Assembly (NCBI GenBank): GCA_913048495.1
Contig: CAJWWA010000004.1
Coordinates: 1-35,190 of the forward strand
Direction of reading: 5' to 3'
DNA length: 35,190 nt
Source of the DNA: an uncultured Halieaceae bacterium
GTDB taxonomy: Bacteria; Pseudomonadota; Gammaproteobacteria; Pseudomonadales; Halieaceae
Within the stretch, counting starts at the first letter, position 1. The number at the start of each line of letters is the position of its first letter. A model generated the notes under the pieces. It saw only the letters and a list, made by a program, of their open reading frames with translations. It was not told the DNA's origin and searched no databases. Positions 8,002 through 15,245 of the stretch are shown here, one piece after another. The translations under genes and the position numbers were made by a program.

Positions 8002-8795
8002 TGTGCGGGCGGCTCGGGCGCGCGGTAGGGTGCGATATTGGACTGGCCCACGTCGACGACCATCAGGTCCTTGAGAATGTTGCGGCCGACGAGCATCTGG
8101 AAGTCCAGGTGGCTGCGGTCGCTGAGCGTGAACTCGGCCATCTGCCGAACCTCGCCTAGGACAATGCCGAGCTCGATGACCGCTCGCCGCTCCGCCTCCT
8201 CGGACGTGGACTGGAGAATACGCACGACGCGGGCCACCGGTCGCTCCAGGGTCAGGGGCTCACCGGTCTCGGGATGGACGATATCGAAGCGGACCCATTC
8301 ATCACCATCGCGCTCGAACTCGCGGATGTTGCGCGCGTCGAGGGAGGCCGTCTCGGCACCGGTATCGATGCGGGCCGGGAGTGCCAGCTGAAGGTCTTCA
8401 ACCCAGACGTCCTCACGGCGGCCGACCAGCTGCTTGCCCTCCAGGCCGTCGGCGTTCTCCGCGGGTTCGCAAGCGGACGCCGGCACCAGCGCCGGCGTCG
8501 TCTGCTCGGCCGCGACGGACTTCTCCATCGCTTCGAGCATCGCGGGCACACCGGCGAGGCTCGCCTGCAGGGTCGCGACATTGCCGGCCAGCGCCTGCTG
8601 TTCCTCGCGTGCCGCCTCCAGGCCCGTTGAAAGTCCGGCCAGTTCCTCCGCCAGGCGATCGATGCGCTCGCTCACGCCCTGCCGTTCCGGTTCCACCGGC
8701 GGCAGTTGCGCACAGGCCGTCGTCAGTGTCAGCAGGACCACCACCCAGGGCAGCCGGGAACGCGCCGGCTGCTTCCCGGAGTGCGATGGCCTCAT
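7998..8795 (-). CDS. Retropepsin-like lipoprotein (PF05618, 'ATP-dependent zinc protease' family)
   Basis: 265 residues. A signal peptide ends at LTTAC with Cys28 as probable lipid site, then a predicted coiled coil (about 40-100), then a C-terminal domain with ARIDTGAETASLDA (141-154). DTGA (144-147) is the aspartic-peptidase active-site motif, and LVGRNIL (235-241) resembles the second conserved retropepsin segment. The older family name, zinc protease, is therefore doubtful. It is probably a membrane-tethered periplasmic endopeptidase, active as a dimer if retropepsin-like. ATG 8795 is chosen because the signal peptide follows it; the open frame extends to 8921, but that would overlap the diguanylate cyclase gene. 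The membrane gene follows with a 4-base overlap. Confidence 0.83.
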   Translation of the reverse strand: MRPSHSGKQPARSRLPWVVVLLTLTTACAQLPPVEPERQGVSERIDRLAEELAGLSTGLEAAREEQQALAGNVATLQASLAGVPAMLEAMEKSVAAEQTTPALVPASACEPAENADGLEGKQLVGRREDVWVEDLQLALPARIDTGAETASLDARNIREFERDGDEWVRFDIVHPETGEPLTLERPVARVVRILQSTSEEAERRAVIELGIVLGEVRQMAEFTLSDRSHLDFQMLVGRNILKDLMVVDVGQSNIAPYRAPEPPAQ

Positions 8796-8826
8796 GCTGT
8801 TCCAAAGGATCAGGCGCAAAACAGAC

Positions 8827-10347
8827 TCAGGCGACCGCCTTGACCCGAGTGCCCTCGAGCTTCTTGGCGTCGTACATGGCTTCATCTGCGCGCGCCAGGG
8901 CGGTCTCCATGGTGTCGTCACCGTCGAGTTGCGTCACCCCGCAGGAGATAGAAACGTCGAGCGGACGGCCGTTGTCATTGAAACCGGCATGCGCGACTTC
9001 CTGGCAGACGCTGCGGGCGAAGATCTCCGCCCCGGAGAGCGGCGTATCCGGCAGCAGCAGCAGGAACTCGTCGCCCCCGTATCGGCATACGATATCGCTC
9101 GCGCGGGAGCGCTCGTGAAGGATGTCGGCGACCTTCATGAGCACGAGATCTCCGGCCGCATGGCCGTAGGTATCGTTGATTTCCTTGAACTTGTTGCAAT
9201 CGACGAACACGATCGACAGCGGCGCCGCGGCCCGCTTCCAGCGCGCATAGAGCTCGGGCGAGCGCTCCTCGTACCCGGCCCGGTTGTAAACCCCCGTGAG
9301 CGGGTCCTTCAGCGCGAGGTCCGCCTTGTCGCGGATCTCGTTGCGCAGGCTGTCCGCCTCCTGCTCCAGCGTTTCCACCTGCTGGGAAAGTTCCTTCACC
9401 CTTGCCTGGGCCGCCTCGTACTGCTCCCGCTCCTCGGCGACGTGCCGGGCGAGGCGCTCGGTGATGCGCAGCAACGAGCCGTGTACCGCCTCCTGGTCGA
9501 CTCCGTGGGTCACGGCCTCGGACAGTCCGCTGACATCGGCGCCGACATCGACTTCCAGGGCCTCCGACCGCTCCAGGGAACGCCGTCCCTCGTCCGCCAC
9601 GGAAGTGACGGCGTCTTCAAAGGACTCGAGCCGCTCGCGCAGGCTGCCGAGGAAACTGGATGCGTGCGCGCGCTCCTGCCGAATGCGATCGTCGATGCGA
9701 TCGATCTCCCGGGTGACCTCCTTGAGGAGGGTCTCCGCCTGCTCCAGCGCCTGCAGCCCCTCGAGGCGCTGCCGGAGCTCGCCCCCGCGGGACGGCGAGC
9801 CGTTGAGTACGTCGATGTGATCGACAAGGCGCGTGAGCAGCTCGACGAAGAGCATCACCGAGCGGTCCCGCTGCCCTTCCTCGCGGTCGGTCCGCCGGCG
9901 CCCGAAGAGCCCGCGGGCCCCGCTCTCGCCGCGGCCGCGGGCCGCGACCTCGATCAGCGCCTCCGCCGAGGCCTTCAGCAGCGAGCTCAGGGCGGCCTGG
10001 CGCTCCAGCGCACTCTGGCCTGCGGCGATCCGGCGTACGAGGCCGTCGAAGTGCTGCTGGTCCTCGGAGCGTACCGGCATGCGCTTGACGAGCTGGCTGA
10101 GCCCGGAGACATCCAGGGCGCCCGGCATGGCATCGCTGCTATCGACACTGACGCCCGTCGCCGAAAGCACATAGTGGGCCAGTTCCTCGGAGGCTTCACC
10201 GAGCCGGTTGCCGTCAGCCCCCTCACGCACGAGACCCCGGATCTTGCCCAGCACCGCATCCACGTCGGCGTCTACGCCCTCGGCCATGCGCAGCAGCCTG
10301 AGGGTCAATCGCGCAAGCGCCTCGTCCCGATCCATGGTTGATGTCAT
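8827..10347 (-). CDS. Soluble diguanylate cyclase with long helical N-terminus
   Basis: 506 residues with no membrane helix. Residues 1-340 are mostly helical, with a likely coiled coil at 302-340, and match no sensor domain I recognise. The GGDEF domain starts near 345 with DPLTGVYNR, has FVDCNKFKEIND (metal-binding Asp383), the active-site GGDEF (424-428), and RASD (415-418) as a correctly spaced RxxD inhibitory site. It should make c-di-GMP. ATG 10347 is directly preceded by AAGGG with no spacing, so ATG 10335 (4 residues shorter) is also plausible. It lies 53 bases after the FlhB-like gene and 31 bases before the retropepsin gene on the same strand, so co-transcription with flagellar genes is possible. 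Confidence 0.88.
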   Translation of the reverse strand: MTSTMDRDEALARLTLRLLRMAEGVDADVDAVLGKIRGLVREGADGNRLGEASEELAHYVLSATGVSVDSSDAMPGALDVSGLSQLVKRMPVRSEDQQHFDGLVRRIAAGQSALERQAALSSLLKASAEALIEVAARGRGESGARGLFGRRRTDREEGQRDRSVMLFVELLTRLVDHIDVLNGSPSRGGELRQRLEGLQALEQAETLLKEVTREIDRIDDRIRQERAHASSFLGSLRERLESFEDAVTSVADEGRRSLERSEALEVDVGADVSGLSEAVTHGVDQEAVHGSLLRITERLARHVAEEREQYEAAQARVKELSQQVETLEQEADSLRNEIRDKADLALKDPLTGVYNRAGYEERSPELYARWKRAAAPLSIVFVDCNKFKEINDTYGHAAGDLVLMKVADILHERSRASDIVCRYGGDEFLLLLPDTPLSGAEIFARSVCQEVAHAGFNDNGRPLDVSISCGVTQLDGDDTMETALARADEAMYDAKKLEGTRVKAVA

Positions 10348-10360
10348 CCCTTGTTCATGT

Positions 10361-10391
10361 GCTGCGGTCGCAGCCGGCGCCCCGGCGCCGG
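10361..10391. repeat. Two adjacent perfect hairpins in an intergenic gap
   Basis: GCTGCG-GT-CGCAGC (10361-10374) abuts CCGGCGCC-CC-GGCGCCGG (10374-10391). Both lie between the FlhB-like gene stop and the diguanylate cyclase start and have no T-run. They could dampen read-through or stabilise the upstream message. Confidence 0.45.
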
Positions 10392-10400
10392 ACGCTGGCG

Positions 10401-10682
10401 TCAGGCGCGCTCGGACAGCGCCATTTCCAGTCGGTAGACGAACGCCAACACCTCCGCCACGGCAACATACAATGTTTCCGGTATTTCGTCACCCAGCGGG
10501 ATTTCGCAGAGCAGCGTCGCGAGCCGCTCATCCTCGTGCAGGGGCACGCCGTGCGCTTCGGCAATGGCGCGGATGCGCTGCGCGACATCACCCTCCCCAC
10601 TCGCGACCACCCGCGGGGCGCCGACACCCGCGTAGACCAGTGCCGCGGACCGGGGCGGTACGCTGTGGCGGTCGTCGTTCAC
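10401..10682 (-). CDS. FlhB C-terminal-domain-only protein (FlhX/YlqH-like)
   Basis: 93 residues. It aligns with the C-terminal cytoplasmic fragment of FlhB downstream of the NPTH cleavage site: compare its AALVYAGVGAPRVVA, IPLGDEIPETLY and EVLAFVY with the matching parts of the FlhB encoded at 20811-21974. It has no membrane helices and no NPTH motif, so it resembles a ready-cut FlhB_CC fragment. In other bacteria such proteins are thought to substitute for or compete with FlhB_CC at the export gate. The GTG start overlaps the upstream FliK-like gene by 4 bases, so both parts of the substrate-specificity switch are made together. Confidence 0.87.
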   Translation of the reverse strand: MNDDRHSVPPRSAALVYAGVGAPRVVASGEGDVAQRIRAIAEAHGVPLHEDERLATLLCEIPLGDEIPETLYVAVAEVLAFVYRLEMALSERA

Positions 10683-11767
10683 GCCTTCCAGCCCGTCACG
10701 GCGCCGCCGATGCTCTGCTCCCCGGCTGCGCCCTGCTCCACCCCCAGCCGCACCTCGAGACCCTCGAGGGCGAGACCCCGCGCCTTCATCGCATCGCCGA
10801 GCTGATGCAGGCTGCCGCCCAGCAGGGCACCGCTGTCCGGCTTATCCACCTCAATGCTCACCCGCGCCTGCGCCGGCCCGGCGTGCACGTGTACAACCAG
10901 CGGGCCCAGCCTAGGCAGATCCAAGGACAGTACCGCGTGCCAGCGACGGGTGTGCTCGTCGCCGTCGGGCCGTTCTCGCGCCTCCTCCTCGTTGATGGAC
11001 AGGCGGGCGCTGTGCATACCCTCGCCGAGGAAGAAAGGCAGATCGATGCGCCAGCTGCGCCCCGCCCCCGCATCCCCGGGCAGGGAGGCGAGCTGGTTGA
11101 GCTGCAGGGCACCGAGCATGGCCTCGAGTTCGCGTGCGAAGGCGCCCGTCCCCCGAGCAGAGGACGCTTCCTCGCCCGCTCCGCCAGCGCCGCGCAGTAC
11201 CAGGAGCAGGCGCTGCACGAGGACCTTGAGATCGCGCTCCGCCGACTGGCCGCCGCTCGCGAGCAGGCGAGCCTCGGAAAACGTACCGGATTGCTCGACG
11301 GCCCGCTTCAGGTTCTTCGCCTCGCCCAGCTGCGAGAGCCGGGGCAGCAGGTCCAGCAGCTGGCCGATGAGCGCCTGGGCATTGCCCGGGAGCCGCGCGA
11401 TGCCCTCGGCACCCAGGGCCTGCAGGGCGGAAACGAAGGAGGGTGCGCCCGGCGTGCTTGCGGCGCGAACCGCGCCGCCCGTTTCCACGGCCTGTCCCGC
11501 CGGCGGCGGCACGGCGCGCAGCACCCGCAGCACCGGCACGGGTTCGAGTTGCTTCACCTCGAGCAGCAGCCGCGTACCCGGCTGCACGGGCACATCGGTG
11601 GCGGCAGTCAACTGCTGCCCGCCCACGCGCAGCACCAGTTCACCGCTCGGCCGCTGCGAGGCAACCAGTGCATTGAGCACCTGGCCGACCTGCCAGTTGC
11701 GCAGCCAGATGCCGAAGTTCTTCTGGTCGACCCGGGTTGCAGTGAGCGCCAGCTGGACGTCTTCCAC
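10679..11767 (-). CDS. Second FliK-like hook-length control domain protein
   Basis: 362 residues. The N-terminal part has a beta-rich VLNALV...GELVLRVGG segment and VKQLEPVPVLRV, as in FliK-like proteins of the YlqG type. The C-terminal Flg_hook domain (about 240-345) contains WHAVLSLDLPRLGPLVVHVH and ARVSIEV. It differs clearly from the canonical FliK at 26421-27761 and lacks that protein's long Ala/Pro/Gly-rich middle. The GTG start at 11767 has GGAGGT close upstream. It pairs with the FlhB C-domain gene through a 4-base overlap. It may act on a substrate switch, but that is inference from family and context. Confidence 0.8.
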   Translation of the reverse strand: MEDVQLALTATRVDQKNFGIWLRNWQVGQVLNALVASQRPSGELVLRVGGQQLTAATDVPVQPGTRLLLEVKQLEPVPVLRVLRAVPPPAGQAVETGGAVRAASTPGAPSFVSALQALGAEGIARLPGNAQALIGQLLDLLPRLSQLGEAKNLKRAVEQSGTFSEARLLASGGQSAERDLKVLVQRLLLVLRGAGGAGEEASSARGTGAFARELEAMLGALQLNQLASLPGDAGAGRSWRIDLPFFLGEGMHSARLSINEEEARERPDGDEHTRRWHAVLSLDLPRLGPLVVHVHAGPAQARVSIEVDKPDSGALLGGSLHQLGDAMKARGLALEGLEVRLGVEQGAAGEQSIGGAVTGWKA

Positions 11768-11890
11768 GACACCTCCGACACGGTCTTTCGGCCCAGTCTA
11801 GCACCGGGAAAACCGGCGGGCTGCTAGGCAACCGCCACGCGCGTTGGATACACTCTGCGTTCCGCGTTTTGCGAAGGTAGACCACAGCGC

Positions 11891-12655
11891 ATGGATCTGG
11901 CCACGCTCCTCGGCCTGGTGGGCGCCATCGGCGTCGTCATGGCGGCGATTCTCACCGGCGGCTCTGCCATCGTCTTCTTCAATATCCCCTCGATTCTCAT
12001 CGTGCTCTGGGGCACGGTGCTCGTGGTCATGGTCAAGTTCTCACTGGCGCAGTTCTTCGGCGCCTTCCGCGTTGCCGCGAGAGCCTTCGTCTTCCGCCTC
12101 GATGATCCCGAGGCGCTCATCGCGCAGATCGTCGAGCTGTCCAACATCGCGCGGAAAGAGGGCATGCTGGCGCTCGAGAACCAGGAGATCGACAACGAGT
12201 TTCTCGACGACGGCATCAAGATGCTCATCGACGGCAACAGCCGGGAGGTCGTCAGTACGGTCATGCACAAGGACCTGCAGCAGACCATCGAACGGCACAA
12301 CTGGGGCATGAAAGTCTTCAGCGCGACCGGCGACGTCGCGCCGGCCATGGGCATGATCGGTACCCTGATCGGCCTGGTGCAGATGCTGTCCTCCATGGAC
12401 GACCCCAAGGCGATCGGGCCGGCGATGGCCGTCGCGCTCCTCACGACGCTCTACGGGGCAATGCTCGCCAACATGGTGGCGCTGCCCATCGCCGACAAGC
12501 TGAAGCTGCGCAAGAGCGAGGAGGGACGCATCAAGGCCATGTGCATCGACGGCGTGCTCGCCATCCAGGAGGGCCAGAACCCGCGCATCGTCGAGTCCAT
12601 GCTCAAGGCCTATCTCGAGCCGAAGAAGCGCAACAACGGTGACGGCGAGGAATGA
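11891..12655 (+). CDS. pomA: Flagellar stator protein PomA (sodium-type MotA)
   Basis: 254 residues, the size of Vibrio PomA. Four membrane helices (about 3-22, 29-50, 150-170, 178-198) form the ion channel with PomB. Thr158 in GMIGTLIGL and Thr186 in LTTLYG match the PomA threonines associated with sodium conduction. The cytoplasmic loop has Arg88, Lys89, Glu96 and Glu99, the charged residues that contact FliG. The start at 11891 gives the family N-terminus MDLATLLGLVG; the ribosome site is weak (AAGG 12 bases away). No clear promoter is seen in the 123-base gap shared with the divergent FliK-like gene. It overlaps pomB by ATGA. Confidence 0.94.
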   Translation: MDLATLLGLVGAIGVVMAAILTGGSAIVFFNIPSILIVLWGTVLVVMVKFSLAQFFGAFRVAARAFVFRLDDPEALIAQIVELSNIARKEGMLALENQEIDNEFLDDGIKMLIDGNSREVVSTVMHKDLQQTIERHNWGMKVFSATGDVAPAMGMIGTLIGLVQMLSSMDDPKAIGPAMAVALLTTLYGAMLANMVALPIADKLKLRKSEEGRIKAMCIDGVLAIQEGQNPRIVESMLKAYLEPKKRNNGDGEE

Positions 12656-13575
12656 TCGACTTCGAGGACCAGGAAGAGGAGCAGCAGGGCGCGCCGGCCT
12701 GGATGGCGACCTTTGCCGACCTCATGTCCCTGCTCATGTGTTTCTTCGTTCTCCTTCTCTCCTTCTCGGAGATGGATGTCGAGAAGTACAAGCAGATTGC
12801 CGGCTCCATGAAGCTGGCCTTCGGGGTCCAGAACCGGGTCAAGGTCGACGACATCCCCAAGGGAACCAGCGTGATCGCCCGGGAGTTCAGCCCCGGTAAG
12901 CCGGAGCCGACGATCATGGACACCATCAACCAGGTCACGCAGCAGAATACGGAGAACTCCCTGCAAGTCGGCAACCCCGATGCGCCGCAGCTCGACGAGG
13001 AGCGAACGCGGGAGCTGCTCGAGCAGAAGGTGGAAGCGCTCCTCGAAGAGACGAAGGAAGACGCGGAGGAGCTGCGTGAGATCCTCGCGCAGGAAGTACA
13101 GACCGGGAAGGTCGACATCGAGACCGAAGGGCGGTCCATCATCGTCAGGATCCGCGAGAACGGCTCCTTCCCCTCCGGCTCGGCGACCCTGAACGCCGAC
13201 TTCCTGCCGGTCATGGACCGCCTGCGGGACGCGCTCGTGGAGATTCCGGGCACGATCGCCGTCGAGGGCCACACGGACGATGTACCGATCAGCGGCGGCC
13301 GCTTCCGCTCGAACTGGGATCTCTCGGCGAGCCGGGCACTGTCCGTGACCCACGAGCTGCTAAAGAGCGGCGAGCTGTCCAATGACCGCCTCATGGTCGT
13401 CGGCTACGCCGAGACCGAGCCTTTCACGAACAACGAGAGCCCCGAGGGACGCGCGATGAACCGGCGGGTGGAACTGGTGATCAGGCAGTCGCTGGAGGAC
13501 AGCCGCCAGGATGACCTGGATGTCATCCGCGAGGCCAACTCGGACGTCGTCGACGTGCTGGAGCTGGATCGATGA
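12652..13575 (+). CDS. pomB: Flagellar stator protein PomB (sodium-type MotB)
   Basis: 307 residues. One membrane helix (about 18-38) in the context WMATFADLMSLLMCFF carries the ion-binding Asp23. The plug/linker region, close to Vibrio PomB in sequence, follows, including FGVQNRVKVDDIPKGTS. An acidic helical stretch (about 110-145) leads to an OmpA-like peptidoglycan-binding domain (about 160-290, with VEGHTDDVPI and NWDLSASRA). It anchors the stator to the cell wall. It overlaps pomA upstream and the PilZ gene downstream by 4 bases each, so all three are probably translated from one message. Confidence 0.95.
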   Translation: MIDFEDQEEEQQGAPAWMATFADLMSLLMCFFVLLLSFSEMDVEKYKQIAGSMKLAFGVQNRVKVDDIPKGTSVIAREFSPGKPEPTIMDTINQVTQQNTENSLQVGNPDAPQLDEERTRELLEQKVEALLEETKEDAEELREILAQEVQTGKVDIETEGRSIIVRIRENGSFPSGSATLNADFLPVMDRLRDALVEIPGTIAVEGHTDDVPISGGRFRSNWDLSASRALSVTHELLKSGELSNDRLMVVGYAETEPFTNNESPEGRAMNRRVELVIRQSLEDSRQDDLDVIREANSDVVDVLELDR

Positions 13576-14156
13576 GCGGGGGCGCTGACCGGAGCCAGGG
13601 CGAGCGCCGCCAGTTCTATCGCATCGCGGACCGGATCAAGCTGCGCTACGAGACCATCGAAGCGGGCTCGGAAGGTACCGGGCAGGCAGGCGGGGCCATC
13701 GGCCTGAGTACAGGGCAGCTGCTGGGCGAACTCGACGACGAGCTCGCGGAATGCATCAACCTGCTCGGGCGTGAAGACCCCCTGGCCGCGCGTGCGCTGG
13801 GCCTGCTGAACCGCAAGGTATCCCTGCTCGCCACCCTGAGCCTCTCCCGGGACGGGGAGGAAGCCGCCAGCTACAAGGAAATGCTGGTCAGCCTGAGCGG
13901 CTGCGGCCTTGCCTTCGAGGCCGGCGAGCAGCTGCCGCCGGGCACGGCCCTGAAGCTCTGGCTGATCCTGCAACCCTCGCAGCTGGAGGTGAGCATCACC
14001 GGCCGGGTGGTCGATGCGGCGCCTGCCGGCCCCCCCGGGGAGTCACGCTTCTGGACGCGGGTAGACTTCGATGACGAGGCCTGGGCTCGCGAGGAGCTCA
14101 TCCGCCACGTGGTGCAGAAGCAGGGCCTGCTGGTCGCGGAGCGCTCGGAGCACTAA
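13572..14156 (+). CDS. PilZ-domain c-di-GMP receptor coupled to pomAB
   Basis: 194 residues. The N-terminal RxxxR motif is present as Arg13-QFY-Arg17 (ERRQFYRI), and the second PilZ motif appears as SLSGCG (107-112), where Ser replaces the usual Asp/Asn of [D/N]xSxxG. A helical insertion of about 75 residues separates the two motifs, so this is a split PilZ domain. The C-terminal part (TRVDFDDEAWAREELIRHVV) is typical of PilZ proteins ending in a helix. It starts with ATGA overlapping pomB. Its place suggests it tunes the PomAB stator in response to c-di-GMP, like YcgR or FlgZ; that role is inferred from context. Confidence 0.82.
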   Translation: MSGGADRSQGERRQFYRIADRIKLRYETIEAGSEGTGQAGGAIGLSTGQLLGELDDELAECINLLGREDPLAARALGLLNRKVSLLATLSLSRDGEEAASYKEMLVSLSGCGLAFEAGEQLPPGTALKLWLILQPSQLEVSITGRVVDAAPAGPPGESRFWTRVDFDDEAWAREELIRHVVQKQGLLVAERSEH

Positions 14157-14160
14157 CAGC

Positions 14161-14188
14161 CCCGGCTTCCCGGCCTGGAAGTCCCGGG
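14161..14188. terminator. Hairpin between convergent stator operons
   Basis: CCCGG-CTTCC, a 6-base loop, then GGAAG-TC-CCGGG form a 10-bp stem with a 2-base bulge. It fills almost the whole 32-base gap between the PilZ gene (+) and the 57-residue ORF (-). There is no T-run, but the position fits a shared bidirectional terminator. Confidence 0.5.
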
Positions 14189-14362
14189 TCAGCAGTGCTC
14201 ATCGATGCGCCCGCGGCGCTTGCCGCCGTCGCGGGGCCGGCCGTCATCCTGCTCCGCGGTCTTGTCCCGCTCGGCGCGCCGTCGCTTTTCCCCGGCACCG
14301 CGCTGCACCGGCCGTGCCGGCCGCAGCGGCTTGATGCCTTTGGGATCGATGGGATCAACCAT
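14189..14362 (-). CDS. Small basic protein of unknown function at the end of the mot operon
   Basis: 57 residues; no family recognised. It begins MVDPIDPKGIKPLRPARPVQ and continues very rich in Arg, Lys, Glu and Asp, so it is probably disordered and cytoplasmic. The start has an unusually strong ribosome site (AGGGAGGAGGG) 4-8 bases before the ATG, and it begins 22 bases after the motD stop, so it is probably translated as the last gene of the operon. A longer frame in the same phase upstream only mirrors motD. Confidence 0.6.
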   Translation of the reverse strand: MVDPIDPKGIKPLRPARPVQRGAGEKRRRAERDKTAEQDDGRPRDGGKRRGRIDEHC

Positions 14363-14384
14363 GGGTCCCTCCTCCCTAATCCGC

Positions 14385-15245
14385 TCACCCTGCGGCGCGA
14401 TTCCGCCCCGCCGCGAGCATGATGCCCGGCAGGCGCTCCCCGGAGGCCGCGGATGACATGACCACCAGGACGACGCGACGGTTCCGCGCCCTGCCCTCCG
14501 GCGTGTCATTGCCTGCGATGGGCCGGTGCTCACCGTAGCCGGTGGCGGAGAGGCGCTCCGGGGCGATGCCGTTCTCCTCGAACAGCCGGACCACCGTCGC
14601 CGCCCGCGCCGCGGACAGCTCCCAGTTCGAGGGGAAGCGCCCGTTCCTGATCGGGACATTGTCTGTAAAACCCTCGACGTTGACCAGGTTGGGCACATCG
14701 CGCAGCACGCTCGCAAAATTCTCGAGCACCGGCACGGCATCGGAGAGCAGCACCCGGCTCCCCGAGGCGAAGAGCAGCTGCGCCTTGATCTCGATCTCGA
14801 GCCAGTAGTCGTTGCGCTCGACCTTGATGAGTTCCTCGTCGATGAAATCGGACACGCGGTTCTCGACCGCCCCGGCAAGGCGATCGATCTCGCCCCGTGA
14901 CTCGGCGGCGGCGTCACCGGGCTCTGCCCTAGACAGCCCCCGGTTCAGAAGCTCGGGCTTGAGCGGAATCATCGCCTGCGAGGAGCCGGTATCGGGCGCG
15001 CCGGCGGACCAGGCGTCGGGCATCTCCACCCCGCCGGAACTCTCCCGCTTGAGCGCCAGCAGCGGCGTGTTCAGGGCGCGGACGATGGAATCGGAGAGCA
15101 CACGGTAGCTGCCCTCCCGCGCCGTGGAAATCGAGTACATGACCACGAAGAAGGCGAACAGGAGCGTGATGAAGTCGGCATAGGAGACCAGCCAGCGCTC
15201 GTGGTTGTCGCTGTAGTCGAGCTGCCGGCGGCGGCGCCCCTTCAC
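14385..15245 (-). CDS. motD: Flagellar motor protein MotD (MotB family)
   Basis: 286 residues. A short basic N-terminus, then one membrane helix (about 20-40) in SYADFITLLFAFFVVMYS with ion-binding Asp24, then a periplasmic OmpA-like domain (about 150-270; VEGFTDNVPI, NWELSAARA). It pairs with MotC as the second stator. The GTG start overlaps the motC stop (GTGA). The C-terminus ends soon after the OmpA-like domain. Confidence 0.93.
   Translation of the reverse strand: MKGRRRRQLDYSDNHERWLVSYADFITLLFAFFVVMYSISTAREGSYRVLSDSIVRALNTPLLALKRESSGGVEMPDAWSAGAPDTGSSQAMIPLKPELLNRGLSRAEPGDAAAESRGEIDRLAGAVENRVSDFIDEELIKVERNDYWLEIEIKAQLLFASGSRVLLSDAVPVLENFASVLRDVPNLVNVEGFTDNVPIRNGRFPSNWELSAARAATVVRLFEENGIAPERLSATGYGEHRPIAGNDTPEGRARNRRVVLVVMSSAASGERLPGIMLAAGRNRAAG

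Noticed and set aside
6508-8028. 506-residue open frame on the plus strand
   Set aside because: Antisense to the membrane transglutaminase-like gene; rich in His, Gln, Arg and Glu as expected from mirrored GC-rich codons, with no domain.
8796-8921. Longer start for the retropepsin lipoprotein
   Set aside because: It would overlap the diguanylate cyclase gene and bury the signal peptide.
11768-11840. GCCGAAAG as part of a sigma-28 promoter for the second fliK-like gene
   Set aside because: No TAAAGTTT-like -35 at the required spacing.
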